NCBI RefSeq assembly: GCF_902498825.1
Contig: NZ_LR701459.1
Span: forward strand, 3,228,563-3,292,562
Direction: 5' to 3'
From: Rhizobium sp. EC-SD404
Lineage (GTDB): Bacteria > Pseudomonadota > Alphaproteobacteria > Rhizobiales > Rhizobiaceae
Length of the DNA: 64,000 nt
The notes beneath the pieces were generated by a model that ran no database searches, was not told the DNA's origin, and saw only the letters and a list, made by a program, of their open reading frames with translations. A program made the position numbers and the translations under genes. Below are positions 1 to 8,695 of this stretch, piece after piece (positions within the stretch are counted from its first letter, which is position 1; the number at the start of each line of letters is the position of its first letter).

Positions 1-751
1 AATCCCATTCGACGGAGATCGAATCACGCGTGATGCCAGCTTCCGGGCCGGTGAGCATTCGCTCGTAGCCAACGAATCGGTTGATCATGGTCGACTTGCC
101 GGCATTGGGACGGCCGACGACGGCGACCCGCAGCGACTTCGTCTCGTCATAGACCGGTTCGGGCGCATCCTCGTCGCCGTCCAAGTCCAGCGGCACGTCG
201 ACATTGGCGATCGCCTCGTCGTCGGCGTCCTCGACTTCATCCGGGAAGGCGCGTTCCTCGCCGATCTTCTCGACGATCGCGTCGCGCAGATCCAACATGC
301 CCTCGCCGTGCTCGGCCGAAATGGGGCACGGGTCGCCGAGACCGAGATTGTAGGCATCGAGGAAACCGGCGTCGGAGCCCCGCGCTTCGGATTTGTTGGC
401 CACCAGAACGACGGGCTTGGCCTTTCGGCGCAGAATTTCGCCGAACGCGGAATCGACCGGGGTGACGCCGACTTTGGCGTCGATCAAAAACAGCGTCAGG
501 TCGGCCTCGTCGATGGCGGCCTCGGTCATACCACGCATGCGCCCTTCGAGCGTTTCAGCGCCGCTTTCTTCCAGACCAGCCGTGTCGATGATGGTGAACT
601 CGAGGTCGATCAGCCGTGCATCGCCCGGCCGACGGTCGCGCGTGACGCCCGGCGTGTCGTCGACGAGCGCCAGCTTCTTGCCTACAAGCCGATTGAAGAG
701 CGTCGATTTGCCGACATTCGGCCGTCCAACGATGGCGACGGTGAAACTCAT
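1..751 (-). CDS. der: Ribosome-assembly GTPase Der (EngA), C-terminal part cut by window edge
   Basis: Der is a double-GTPase needed for 50S ribosomal subunit maturation. Read on the minus strand from the ATG at 751, the protein begins [20 protein letters not shown], a textbook P-loop of the first G domain. Near the window edge a second G-domain start appears, again with an [12 protein letters not shown] P-loop, separated from the first by an acidic linker. Two consecutive TrmE-Era-EngA-like G domains define Der. The remainder of G2 and the KH-like domain lie outside the window. The next gene on this strand, the TPR membrane protein at 953-1834, is the usual upstream neighbour in alphaproteobacteria. 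Confidence 0.93.
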   Translation of the reverse strand, partial: MSFTVAIVGRPNVGKSTLFNRLVGKKLALVDDTPGVTRDRRPGDARLIDLEFTIIDTAGLEESGAETLEGRMRGMTEAAIDEADLTLFLIDAKVGVTPVDSAFGEILRRKAKPVVLVANKSEARGSDAGFLDAYNLGLGDPCPISAEHGEGMLDLRDAIVEKIGEERAFPDEVEDADDEAIANVDVPLDLDGDEDAPEPVYDETKSLRVAVVGRPNAGKSTMINRFVGYERMLTGPEAGITRDSISVEWD

Positions 752-789
752 ATTGTTATCCTGCCGTGGGCGCGCCCATGACCTGTCAT

Positions 790-880
790 AGAGCAAATTC
801 GCTTTCGCTCAATTGCTCTCGGTTTCTGATTTGCCGCGTTTCCAAAACGGTGAACCGGTATCCACTTCACCTGGAAACGC
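790..880. repeat. Intergenic double-hairpin palindromic repeat, copy 1
   Basis: Two inverted repeats lie side by side between der and the TPR gene. Hairpin 1 pairs AGAGCAA (790-796) with TTGCTCT (813-819). Hairpin 2 pairs GCGTTTCC (836-843) with GGAAACGC (873-880) and, inside it, GGTGAA (849-854) with TTCACC (866-871). A second copy with the same architecture is at 36258-36358. This looks like a dispersed Rhizobiales intergenic palindrome (my inference; family name not known to me). Confidence 0.8.
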
Positions 881-952
881 TTTCGAACGCGCTTCGGGCC
901 CATATCGGGCCCGAGAAAGAGGTGTTGCCGTCATCGCTGCCCTTGGCGGGCG

Positions 953-1834
953 TCAGGACGGGTCTTCGGCTTCCAACGATTCCAGAGGAACCGTCTCCGG
1001 TACCGCGCTCGTATCGTCGTTGCCTTCAGCCGGAGCAGTAGCACCGTTTGCCGGCTGATCGGAAGCGGCATCTGGCGCGCTGCCCGGTGCGAGGTCCGGC
1101 GCCAGCTCCTCAAGCGACAGCGGTGCGGCAGGCGGTGCTGCCGGCGGCTGGCTTGCCGGAGCCGTCGACGCGTCGGGATCATAGGCGGCGATCACTTCGA
1201 GCATGATTTCCGCACGCTCGGCGGAGGCCGGCGTCGCCTGACCATCGGACGCGATGCGGTCGAACCAGCCTTGAGCGGTCTCGATATCCTCGGCGCGCCA
1301 TGCCGCAAGACCGAGCGCCTCGCGCGCAGAATGGCGCATAGCGTGCTCGTCGTTCTCAGCCAAATCGTTCACGACGGCGACGACATCGTCATAGGAGCCG
1401 TGATCGACGAGAAGATAGGCTGCCCTGATCCGGGCGGCCTCACGGATGGCGATGGGAACCGACGTGTCATCGCCGATCGCGCGGAAATCGGCGACAGCCG
1501 CGTCGAAGTCCTCAGCCTCGGCCTTGAGCGTTGCGGCACGCATGCGCGCCAATACCGGATAGGAGCCGAAGCCTTCTTCCTCAAGCGCGCTCAGTGCGGT
1601 AAGCGCCTCTTCGGTGCGGCCTTCACGCGCATGGGTCAACGCTTCCAGGAAAGCGTCACCGGACTGCGAAGCTTGCTGCGAGCGCCAATAGTTATAGCCA
1701 CCCCAGGCGGCAGTCGCCGCGATGATGACGATGATGGCCGTGATGATCACCCAACCGAAACGGCTCCAGAAGGACCGCAGCCGCTCGGAGCGCACATCCT
1801 CGTTCACTTCACGGAAGAAACTGTCGTCAGCCAT
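953..1834 (-). CDS. Membrane-anchored tetratricopeptide-repeat protein (YfgM-like)
   Basis: The ATG at 1834 gives MADDSFFREVNEDVRSERLR, followed by one transmembrane helix (about residues 28-50, rich in I/A/V) and a periplasmic region of helical TPR-like repeats. The last ~70 residues are Pro/Ala/Asp-rich and probably disordered. This layout (short cytosolic N-terminus, one helix, TPR domain) matches the YfgM/DUF2133-type family, which in enterobacteria is linked to the Sec/PpiD periplasmic chaperone network. An upstream in-frame ATG nine codons earlier (1861) is possible but less likely. It precedes der on the same strand, a common order in alphaproteobacteria. Confidence 0.8.
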   Translation of the reverse strand: MADDSFFREVNEDVRSERLRSFWSRFGWVIITAIIVIIAATAAWGGYNYWRSQQASQSGDAFLEALTHAREGRTEEALTALSALEEEGFGSYPVLARMRAATLKAEAEDFDAAVADFRAIGDDTSVPIAIREAARIRAAYLLVDHGSYDDVVAVVNDLAENDEHAMRHSAREALGLAAWRAEDIETAQGWFDRIASDGQATPASAERAEIMLEVIAAYDPDASTAPASQPPAAPPAAPLSLEELAPDLAPGSAPDAASDQPANGATAPAEGNDDTSAVPETVPLESLEAEDPS

Positions 1835-2024
1835 TCCAAATCCCGTCATGCAGCCGCGCAACGCTCAACCGGCGCCTGCCTTGGCATTCGCTTTCGCGCA
1901 CCTGCCGATCCGCAGGCTTCGTTCGAAAGCACTCAAATTCGCACAAGCCGGCCTTCTAGACGATTTTGCGCGCCGTGTAAGGGGGCGATGCGGGTTTTAG
2001 CGCTGGAATGGCTCGATCGGGCTC

Positions 2025-2606
2025 TCAGCCGATCGGTGCGACCCCGATCAGCCAGAGATGCAACCGCCATACGAACAGGAGGTATAGCGCGATGCCGGCG
2101 ACCAGCGCGATGATGTCTCCGCGCGACGAAACGACGACCGGCAGGCGGGTCTCACCGGCACGCAGCCGCCGCTTCTCGGAAATGCGGTCGGCCACGGCCC
2201 AGGCCAGGAAGCTCGCGAACAGGATGAAGGACGCGAGGTCACCATTGGCGATCAGATGCGCGAGCGCCCAGATCTTCACGGCGAGCAGCATGGGGTGCTT
2301 GACCGCCGCCTTGATACGGCCGGTCGGCACCTGAGAGGCGACGAGAAGGATCATCGCCGGCAGCATCAGCAGAAGGGCAATATGCCGCGTCCAGATCGGC
2401 GGATCGTAAAGGATCGGCGCCGTCATGCGCGCCTGCCCGAACCCCCATACGAGGATCACGAAGCCGACGAGCGAGACGATCGTATAAAGGCCTTTCCAGG
2501 CCCCCTCGCCGCGCCTCGCAATGAAGTCGCGCCGAAAGTCCGGCGCGACGATGCGGGTCGAGTGTATGCCGAGGAAGATGACGATGCCGACGATCAACAC
2601 GAACAC
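2025..2606 (-). CDS. nnrU: NnrU family membrane protein
   Basis: A 193-residue polytopic membrane protein with about five hydrophobic helices. The conserved N-terminal Gly-Ile-His-Ser-Thr-Arg segment is typical of NnrU (related to isoprenylcysteine-methyltransferase-like membrane proteins). NnrU is associated with nitrite and NO reductase expression or activity in denitrifying alphaproteobacteria, though its mechanism is unknown. The start is GTG at 2606, with a GAGG ribosome site about 10 nt upstream. It follows bacA by 21 nt on the same strand. A nirK/nnrS cluster occurs in the same window near 57-61 kb, so a denitrification role is plausible. NnrU homologues also occur in non-denitrifiers. 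Confidence 0.85.
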   Translation of the reverse strand: MFVLIVGIVIFLGIHSTRIVAPDFRRDFIARRGEGAWKGLYTIVSLVGFVILVWGFGQARMTAPILYDPPIWTRHIALLLMLPAMILLVASQVPTGRIKAAVKHPMLLAVKIWALAHLIANGDLASFILFASFLAWAVADRISEKRRLRAGETRLPVVVSSRGDIIALVAGIALYLLFVWRLHLWLIGVAPIG

Positions 2607-2627
2607 GATGGATCAGTCCTCTTCGAT

Positions 2628-3917
2628 TTATGCCGACGGCGTCAGTGGTGCCGGCGGCTCGGCCGCAGGGTTCGGGCCGTGCTCGGCGAGATATTTTTCG
2701 TCGATCGACGGCAGCTTACCACCGAATATCGCAGCTTCGAACGCGGCGAGACGTTTGTGGATCGACAACAGCTCGACGATCGTTGTCCAGGAGTTGATCA
2801 GGAACTGGAACGAGGACGAAACCTGGCCGAACGCCGTCAGTATCTGCTGCCAGATACCAAGCGTGATGGCACCGGCGACGACGGTCGGGACGAGGATGAT
2901 GTTCAGGTAGATCGCATCCGCCTGGATGTAGAATCCACGGGCGATGTTGAAATACATGTAGTGGAAATAGAGCCGGAAATAATTTCGGCGCACATTGCTG
3001 AACAGTTCACGGACTGTGGGCGGCTGTGCGCGCTCCGCGTTGTCTTCCCCGTAGACAAGCTCCTTCCGGTATGCCGCCTCGACGCGCTGGTTCCGGAATT
3101 CCAGTCCGGGCAGTTTGATGCCGACGACCGCCAGGAGCACGGTTCCGAAGATCGACCAGAAGAGAAGCGCCGTGAACAGCGGCTTCGGGATCTGCCCGAG
3201 CAGCGGCACTTCGGTGATGTAGTCGGACAGCACCCAAAGCACTGGCAAGAACGCAAACAGCGTCATGATGGCGTCGATCAGGGCGACGCCCAAGCCTTCC
3301 ATGATTGCAGCGAAGCGCATCGTGTCTTCCTGAACACGCTGCGAAGCACCTTCGATGTGGCGCACGCGGGTCCAGAACGACATGTAGAAATCGTTCATCG
3401 CCTGGCGCCAGCGGAAGATGTAGTGGCTGACGAAGAACCGGACGGCCACGAAGATCGCCATGGACAGAAAGGCGATCTGCGCGAATTGCAGGATGAGAAT
3501 GTAGAAATCCGCTTCCTGGACGTCGCCCTCGCCAGCCAGCGCGGTCTGGAACAGATCAAAGAACGGCCGGCGCCAGTTGTTCAGCGCGACGCTGATCTGC
3601 ACCGAAAAATAGGTGGAGAAGATGATGAAGGCGGAGCCCAGTACCGACCAGGCCTGCCATGGATGCGGCGCGTACCAAGCCCAAAAGGCGGCAAACAGCG
3701 CAGTCGCCACTGCAAAGACCAGGTAAAACCACATGAATTCGGGGGTGACGAAGTAACCCAGCCCAATGATCGGCGCGCTATCCGCGGGTGCGAATTGGAA
3801 CCCGATCGCCTCTGCGATGCTGTCGCCGATCGTGTACCAGAAGGCAACGACGCAGGCGGTCCAGAGAAGAGCTGACAGAAAGAAGGGTTTCGGCTTCGGA
3901 AAGAAGGATTCGAACAC
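2628..3917 (-). CDS. bacA: Peptide antibiotic transporter BacA/SbmA
   Basis: This is an inner-membrane, proton-driven importer of peptides of the SbmA/BacA family. In rhizobia and Brucella it is required for chronic host infection and imports proline-rich and NCR peptides. The 429-residue protein begins MFESFFPKPKPFFLSALLW and shows about seven hydrophobic segments, with the conserved central region containing PFFDLFQ and FYMSFWTRVRHIEGASQRVQEDT. Its length suits the family (about 405-430). The initiation codon is GTG (3917), preceded by GAGG. No other symbiosis or virulence genes are adjacent, so it is most likely the chromosomal housekeeping copy. Confidence 0.9.
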   Translation of the reverse strand: MFESFFPKPKPFFLSALLWTACVVAFWYTIGDSIAEAIGFQFAPADSAPIIGLGYFVTPEFMWFYLVFAVATALFAAFWAWYAPHPWQAWSVLGSAFIIFSTYFSVQISVALNNWRRPFFDLFQTALAGEGDVQEADFYILILQFAQIAFLSMAIFVAVRFFVSHYIFRWRQAMNDFYMSFWTRVRHIEGASQRVQEDTMRFAAIMEGLGVALIDAIMTLFAFLPVLWVLSDYITEVPLLGQIPKPLFTALLFWSIFGTVLLAVVGIKLPGLEFRNQRVEAAYRKELVYGEDNAERAQPPTVRELFSNVRRNYFRLYFHYMYFNIARGFYIQADAIYLNIILVPTVVAGAITLGIWQQILTAFGQVSSSFQFLINSWTTIVELLSIHKRLAAFEAAIFGGKLPSIDEKYLAEHGPNPAAEPPAPLTPSA

Positions 3918-4070
3918 GTGACCTCGGACTGTCTAAGGTTGGACGGCCGCTTCTGTGGCCGGTCGCGACGCTAAGACACTTGCATGCGCACCGCAACGGA
4001 CAACCCCAACCATGACAAAGGTTTAATGTTGTCTTCCCCTGCGCAAATCGCGCCGGTTGGCGGGGCTTCA

Positions 4071-5231
4071 CTACGTCCGGGCTGACCGAAGGACGAGCGC
4101 GGCGGATACGAACAGCGCGAGTGCGGCAAGAAGACTGGCGAGAAGGTAATTGCCCGACCAATCCGCAAGGTAACCGGCCACCAACGGCCCGATGATCTGC
4201 CCTATGCCGAAGGCTGCGGTCATGAATGCCAGAATGCGGCGCTGACTGTCGGGCGCGAGCGATCGTGCGAACTGCAGACCGTAAGCGGTGATCACCACGA
4301 AGGTCGCGCCGAGCAGCAGACCGCCGACGAGCGGACCGAACGGCAATGGCAAAAGCACGCTGGCTGCCACCCCCGCCGCTTCGACCAGACAGCCCGCCGC
4401 CATCACCGTCGCGATGCCGAACCTTTTGACGAAAGGCTGAGCGGCTGCCACCGACACGGCGGCCGCAAGCCCGGTCAGAAGCCATACCAGCGCTTCGAAA
4501 CCGACGCTGCCGCCGTCCGAACGGATGATCGCGATCAGGAACGTGGCGGTGACGATGTAGCCGAAACCGAAGATACCGTAGCCGGCGGTGAGCGCGACGA
4601 GACGCGGCGACCAGTTCAGGGGCGGTTCCCGCCGGCCTGTGCCGCCGGCGGGTGGCACCGGCGCTGGCAGGAAGGCGAGGGCAAAGACCAAGCCGCACGC
4701 TGACAAGGCGGCCATCGCCAGCCAGGATTGCACGGAGCCCTGCCCCGCGAAACCGAGAGCGCCCACAAGGACGGCCGACAGCGCCATGCCGATGCCGACC
4801 CCGCCGAAATGCACCGATTGCACGATTGGCTTTCCGGCGCGCGCGCCATGGCCGAGCACGATGCCAGCGGAAAAGATCATCAGGAACGCGCTTGCCATGC
4901 CGGCCGCAAAACGCAGCAGCGCAAAAGCGGCGACGTCGTCCACCATTGCCATAGCTGCCAGCAGCGCCGTGTTCGCGGCGACCGAGCCGAGCGCGATGCG
5001 CCGTTCATGTCCTGCGGCCCAGCCGAAAGCAGCGAGGACCGCGCCGACAAGATATCCGGCGTAATTGGCGGATGCGATGATGCCCGCCTGCGCAGCGTCG
5101 ATCCCGAGTTCCGCCATCATCTGGGGCAGGATCGGGGTGAAGGCAAAGCGGCCGATCCCCATGCCGACGGCCATCGTCACCATGCCGGCAAGCGCAATCC
5201 GCCACAGCGGCTGCGACGTGGCGTTCGTCAT
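4071..5231 (-). CDS. MFS transporter, YbfB/YjiJ type
   Basis: A 386-residue major facilitator protein starting MTNATSQPLWRIALAGMVTM at 5231. The opening AVGMGIGRFAFTPILPQMM is the signature of the YbfB/YjiJ branch. About twelve transmembrane helices are visible, with a Pro/Gly-rich cytosolic loop near residue 195 between the halves. The substrate is unknown. The same reading frame stays open far upstream through the neighbouring decarboxylase gene, but that extension is antisense-type sequence and not part of the protein. The gene lies 11 nt downstream of the decarboxylase stop and could be cotranscribed with it. Confidence 0.85.
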   Translation of the reverse strand: MTNATSQPLWRIALAGMVTMAVGMGIGRFAFTPILPQMMAELGIDAAQAGIIASANYAGYLVGAVLAAFGWAAGHERRIALGSVAANTALLAAMAMVDDVAAFALLRFAAGMASAFLMIFSAGIVLGHGARAGKPIVQSVHFGGVGIGMALSAVLVGALGFAGQGSVQSWLAMAALSACGLVFALAFLPAPVPPAGGTGRREPPLNWSPRLVALTAGYGIFGFGYIVTATFLIAIIRSDGGSVGFEALVWLLTGLAAAVSVAAAQPFVKRFGIATVMAAGCLVEAAGVAASVLLPLPFGPLVGGLLLGATFVVITAYGLQFARSLAPDSQRRILAFMTAAFGIGQIIGPLVAGYLADWSGNYLLASLLAALALFVSAALVLRSART

Positions 5232-5242
5232 CGCGGTGTCCG

Positions 5243-6202
5243 TTACTGCGCTTCGAGCTGGCGGAAGTAATCGATCGTACGTTGCATGCCTTCTTCCAAC
5301 GTCACTTTCGGCTCCCAGCCGAGCGTCGTGCGGGCACGGGTGATATCCGGCTGGCGCTGCTTCGGGTCGTCGGTCGGAAGCGGCTTGTATTCGATGGTGG
5401 AAGCCGAGCCCGACATCGCGACCGCCCGTTCGGCGAGTTCCCGGATCGTCATTTCGCGCGGGTTGCCGATATTGATGGGGCCCGTCACGGTCTCGTCGGT
5501 GTTCATGAGGCGGACGAGGCCATCGATCAGGTCGTCGACATAACAGAACGAGCGGGTCTGCGATCCATCGCCATAGAGCGTGATGGGCGCGCCGCGCAGC
5601 GCCTGGATGATGAAATTGGACACGACGCGGCCGTCGGCCGGGTGCATGCGCGGGCCATAGGTGTTGAAGATGCGCGCCACCTTGATGGCGAGGCCCATCT
5701 GGCGGTGATAATCGAAGAACAGCGTCTCGGCGCAGCGTTTGCCTTCGTCGTAGCAGGAGCGCGGGCCGATCGGATTGACGTTGCCCCAATAGTCCTCCGT
5801 CTGCGGATGGACGCTCGGATCGCCATAGACCTCGCTGGTCGACGCCTGGAGGATCTTGCACTTCAGCCGCTTGGCGAGCCCGAGCATGTTGATCGCGCCA
5901 TGCACCGAGGTCTTGGTCGTCTGCACCGGGTCGTGCTGGTAGTGGATCGGCGAGGCAGGACACGCCAGATTGTAGATCTCGTCGACTTCCACATAGAGCG
6001 GGAACGTCACGTCGTGGCGCAGGAACTCGAAGCGCGGATTGGCGTGGAGATGGTCGATGTTGCGCTTCGAACCGGTGAAGAGGTTGTCGAGGCACAGCAC
6101 TTCGTGGCCTTCGTCAAGCAGCCGGTCCGTCAGGTGCGAGCCGAGGAAACCGGCTCCGCCGGTGATGAGGATACGCTTGCGGCTGTCCATCAGTCTCGGC
6201 AT
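5243..6202 (-). CDS. UDP-glucuronate decarboxylase / NAD-dependent epimerase (SDR)
   Basis: An extended short-chain dehydrogenase that should convert UDP-glucuronate to UDP-xylose with bound NAD. Seen in the sequence: the Rossmann motif [12 protein letters not shown] near the N-terminus, [11 protein letters not shown], the catalytic Ser-Thr in [10 protein letters not shown], and the YxxxK motif as [13 protein letters not shown]. The block [14 protein letters not shown] followed by [20 protein letters not shown] is characteristic of UXS enzymes rather than generic epimerases. The start at 6202 ([16 protein letters not shown]) follows the glycosyltransferase stop by only 1 nt, so the pair is translationally coupled. 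It probably supplies a sugar nucleotide for surface polysaccharide. Confidence 0.9.
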   Translation of the reverse strand: MPRLMDSRKRILITGGAGFLGSHLTDRLLDEGHEVLCLDNLFTGSKRNIDHLHANPRFEFLRHDVTFPLYVEVDEIYNLACPASPIHYQHDPVQTTKTSVHGAINMLGLAKRLKCKILQASTSEVYGDPSVHPQTEDYWGNVNPIGPRSCYDEGKRCAETLFFDYHRQMGLAIKVARIFNTYGPRMHPADGRVVSNFIIQALRGAPITLYGDGSQTRSFCYVDDLIDGLVRLMNTDETVTGPINIGNPREMTIRELAERAVAMSGSASTIEYKPLPTDDPKQRQPDITRARTTLGWEPKVTLEEGMQRTIDYFRQLEAQ

Positions 6203-6203
6203 G

Positions 6204-7334
6204 TCATCGTGTCCTCTTTTGCAGTTCGTCGGCGGGCGCGCCCGCCCATTCGGCAAGCAAAGCCTCGGTGATGGCGCGTTCCGTCAGGTTCGAAAGGGCG
6301 TGCGCGCGGGCGGCAAGCGCCATGGCATGAAGCCGCTCTTTGTCGGCGAGTGCGGCCACGACGCTCTCGACCGCTCGTGCTTCCTCGTCCGGATAATAGA
6401 CGAGGCAATGGCGGTCTACCTCGAGCGGGCAGTATCTATCGATGGTCGGCGCGTTGACGAGCGGAACCGAACCCGCGATCGCCGCCTCCATGTGGCGGTA
6501 GCAATCCCAGCCGAGCCCTTCCGGCGAGAGCGTGATCCAAGCCTTGGCGCAGCGCGCCATGAAAGCATCGAGCGGCAAGCGGCCTTCGGGCACATCGACC
6601 GTCACGCCTGCGGCGCGCAAGGCTTCGATCAAGGCAGGCATGCGGGACCGAACATGGCTGTTGCCGTCGATGCCGCCGGCAAAGAACACATCTGACGTCT
6701 TCTCTGCGCCGAATGCTCCGTTCGCCGCCTCGGTCTGCTGCCGGTTCAGGCCGAGACCGATCGGCTTCAGCTTGGCGAGGCGCTTCAGCCAACGCGGCTT
6801 GCGGCGGAAGCTTGCGCCCGGAAGCCGCCGATGGCCGGATCCGTAGAAGGCCTGCCAATGATCCACCGGCAGCTCGCGCTTGTAATAGGCGTCGGCCTTG
6901 TCGATCCATGCGAAGTGGTGGTTCGGAATGCCGAAACTGTCGGAACGGTCGATCGCGATGAGCGGCTTCAACGCAATGAAGCGCAGGAGCTCGAAGAAGA
7001 GCGGGCTTGTCAGGGCGCCCCAAAGCGACCGCACGTCGCCGCGAAACAGCGTGAATTTCAGCGCCGCCAGAAACGAGCGCGGCTGCCAGCCGGCGTAGAA
7101 TGGCGGGTGTACGACGATCAGGCGGTATTGGCCACTCAGCATGGCCCTGCGGATCGCCATAACACCGCGAAGACCGAGAAAGGGTCGGCCCTGACGCAGG
7201 TCGGCGCGGTAGCTGACGTAGTAGGCGTCGGTGCGCTCGGGCATCGCCCAATGGAACAGGCCGGTTTCGCCAATCTCCAGAACATCCCGCTTGGGAGCAG
7301 CATCCAGCCCATTGTCGACGTCGAATTCCGGCAC
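6204..7334 (-). CDS. Glycosyltransferase family protein
   Basis: A 376-residue cytosolic protein. The C-terminal half contains [20 protein letters not shown] and [15 protein letters not shown], followed by YYPDEE, which resembles the donor-binding half of GT-B (exostosin/GT1-like) transferases where a conserved Glu precedes the nucleotide-sugar site. No signal peptide or transmembrane helix is seen. It is joined to the UDP-glucuronate decarboxylase downstream, suggesting transfer of xylose or a related sugar to a surface glycan. The specific acceptor cannot be inferred. Confidence 0.72.
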   Translation of the reverse strand: MPEFDVDNGLDAAPKRDVLEIGETGLFHWAMPERTDAYYVSYRADLRQGRPFLGLRGVMAIRRAMLSGQYRLIVVHPPFYAGWQPRSFLAALKFTLFRGDVRSLWGALTSPLFFELLRFIALKPLIAIDRSDSFGIPNHHFAWIDKADAYYKRELPVDHWQAFYGSGHRRLPGASFRRKPRWLKRLAKLKPIGLGLNRQQTEAANGAFGAEKTSDVFFAGGIDGNSHVRSRMPALIEALRAAGVTVDVPEGRLPLDAFMARCAKAWITLSPEGLGWDCYRHMEAAIAGSVPLVNAPTIDRYCPLEVDRHCLVYYPDEEARAVESVVAALADKERLHAMALAARAHALSNLTERAITEALLAEWAGAPADELQKRTR

Positions 7335-7470
7335 CTGGCCTCTCCACCTGCAGCGGCGCCCTTCTACCGGATTGGACGAACCAAGGCGATGACGAAATCA
7401 CCGACCATCGACACGCGCAGTTGCACGCAACCAATTCGCAACCATTCACGAAAAATTTCGACAGTCCCTC

Positions 7471-7600
7471 TTGAACCTCGCGGGGCGCACCGTTATTTGC
7501 CGCCCTGTAACGCAGCTCCGGGCCCCTCTGGCGATAGCTACCGACCCACTTCGTGATGTCGGGCTGCACCAACCAACCTTTGGGTCGGCGGCGTTATATC
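7471..7600 (+). promoter_or_regulatory. Promoter and structured leader of the TerC gene
   Basis: A sigma-70-like promoter candidate, TTGAAC (7471-7476), 17 nt, TATTTG (7494-7499), is followed by a ~95-nt leader. In the leader, CCGACCCA (7541-7548) can pair with TGGGTCGG (7581-7588), placing G-rich sequence that could serve as ribosome-binding site inside the stem 12 nt before the ATG. TerC/Alx genes often carry the yybP-ykoY manganese riboswitch. I could not find its conserved GGGGAGUA element here. Confidence 0.4.
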
Positions 7601-8629
7601 ATGGACTTTCTAATCTACGACTTTCTAGGTCAGCCACTATGGATGTGGCTCGGCTTCGTCGCACTCGTCATGGCTCTTCTTGCCTTCGACCTCGGCGTTC
7701 TGCACAAGGACACCCACGAGATCGAAATGAAGGAGAGCCTTTGGCTTTCCGCCTTTTACATCACCCTCGGTCTGCTCTTCGGCGGCTTCGTCTGGTACCA
7801 GCTCGGCCCGCAGTCGGGCATGGAGTATCTGACCGGCTTCGTTGTCGAGAAGAGCCTCGCGATGGACAACATCTTCGTCATCGCGATGATCTTCTCCTAT
7901 TTCGCGATCCCTCGTCAGTATCAGCACCGCGTGCTTCTCTACGGTATTCTCGGCGTGATCATCCTGCGTGGCATCATGATTGCCGCCGGTGCCGCCATCG
8001 TCGAGAATTTCGAGTGGGTGCTCTACCTCTTCGCCGCGTTCCTGGTCTTCACCGGCGTGAAGATGCTGTTTGCATCCGATCACGGCTATGATGTCGCGAG
8101 CAATCCCGTTCTGAAGTTCATGCGCAAACGTTTCCGCGTAACGGATGAACTGCACGGCCACAACTTCGTGGTGAAGCAGGAAGACCCGAAGACCGGCAAG
8201 CTGAAGACCTTTGCCACGCCGCTTCTCCTGGCGCTGGTTCTCGTCGAAATCGCCGACGTCATCTTCGCCGTCGACTCCATCCCCGCGATCTTCGCGATCA
8301 CGACCGACCCGTATATCGTCTACACGTCGAACATCTTCGCGATCCTAGGCCTGCGTGCGCTCTATTTCGCACTCTCGGCGATGATCCACCGCTTCGTGTA
8401 CCTGAAATACGCTCTGTCGATCGTGCTGATCTTCATCGGCTCGAAGGTCTTCCTGGCCGACATGCTGGGTCTTGCCAAGATCCCGCCGGCGGTGTCGCTT
8501 TCGATAACGCTTGGCATCCTGCTGACGGGTATCTTCGCGTCGCTCTGGGTGACCCGCAAGGAAGAGCGCGAAGAGGCACCTGCCGCCGATTCGCCGGAAG
8601 CCAACCCGGCCGAGAATTTCGGCCGCTAA
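7601..8629 (+). CDS. TerC family integral membrane protein
   Basis: The ATG at 7601 opens MDFLIYDFLGQPLWMWLGF, giving about 342 residues with eight or nine membrane helices. TerC hallmarks are present: FDLGVLHKD near the N-terminus, the motif EKSLAMDNIFVIA, and the second conserved acidic segment VEIADVIFAVDSIPAIFA. TerC/Alx proteins are linked to manganese export, metalation of exported proteins and tellurite resistance. No ter operon partners are adjacent, so this is the stand-alone Alx/TerC type. Four-residue acidic motifs in the membrane (DNI, VDS) are the presumed metal sites. Transcription ends at a strong terminator at 8656-8685. Confidence 0.9.
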   Translation: MDFLIYDFLGQPLWMWLGFVALVMALLAFDLGVLHKDTHEIEMKESLWLSAFYITLGLLFGGFVWYQLGPQSGMEYLTGFVVEKSLAMDNIFVIAMIFSYFAIPRQYQHRVLLYGILGVIILRGIMIAAGAAIVENFEWVLYLFAAFLVFTGVKMLFASDHGYDVASNPVLKFMRKRFRVTDELHGHNFVVKQEDPKTGKLKTFATPLLLALVLVEIADVIFAVDSIPAIFAITTDPYIVYTSNIFAILGLRALYFALSAMIHRFVYLKYALSIVLIFIGSKVFLADMLGLAKIPPAVSLSITLGILLTGIFASLWVTRKEEREEAPAADSPEANPAENFGR

Positions 8630-8655
8630 GCGGACGCGAGATCATCGAAAACAGG

Positions 8656-8685
8656 AAGGGCGCGGCCTCTGGCTGCGCCCTTTTT
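8656..8685 (+). terminator. Rho-independent terminator after the TerC gene
   Basis: AAGGGCGC pairs with GCGCCCTT, extended by GGCC/GGC around a short TCT loop and followed by a T run (positions about 8679-8685). It lies 27 nt after the TerC stop and 11 nt before the copA stop on the other strand, so it separates the convergent genes. Confidence 0.8.
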
Positions 8686-8695
8686 CCGTTGCCGG

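Noticed and set aside
2256..3875. A 539-codon open frame on the plus strand opposite bacA
   Set aside because: It is a shadow: bacA on the other strand has a full family match, and the plus-strand text is low-complexity with no domain.
5232..6095. An apparent N-terminal extension of the MFS transporter, giving a 674-residue fusion with no stop codon
   Set aside because: The extra part is an alternate frame over the decarboxylase gene, with Arg/Pro/His-rich text and no fold. The MFS protein has a natural start at 5231.
7471..7600. A yybP-ykoY manganese riboswitch upstream of the TerC gene
   Set aside because: The signature GGGGAGUA-type loops were not found. Only a generic hairpin could be supported.
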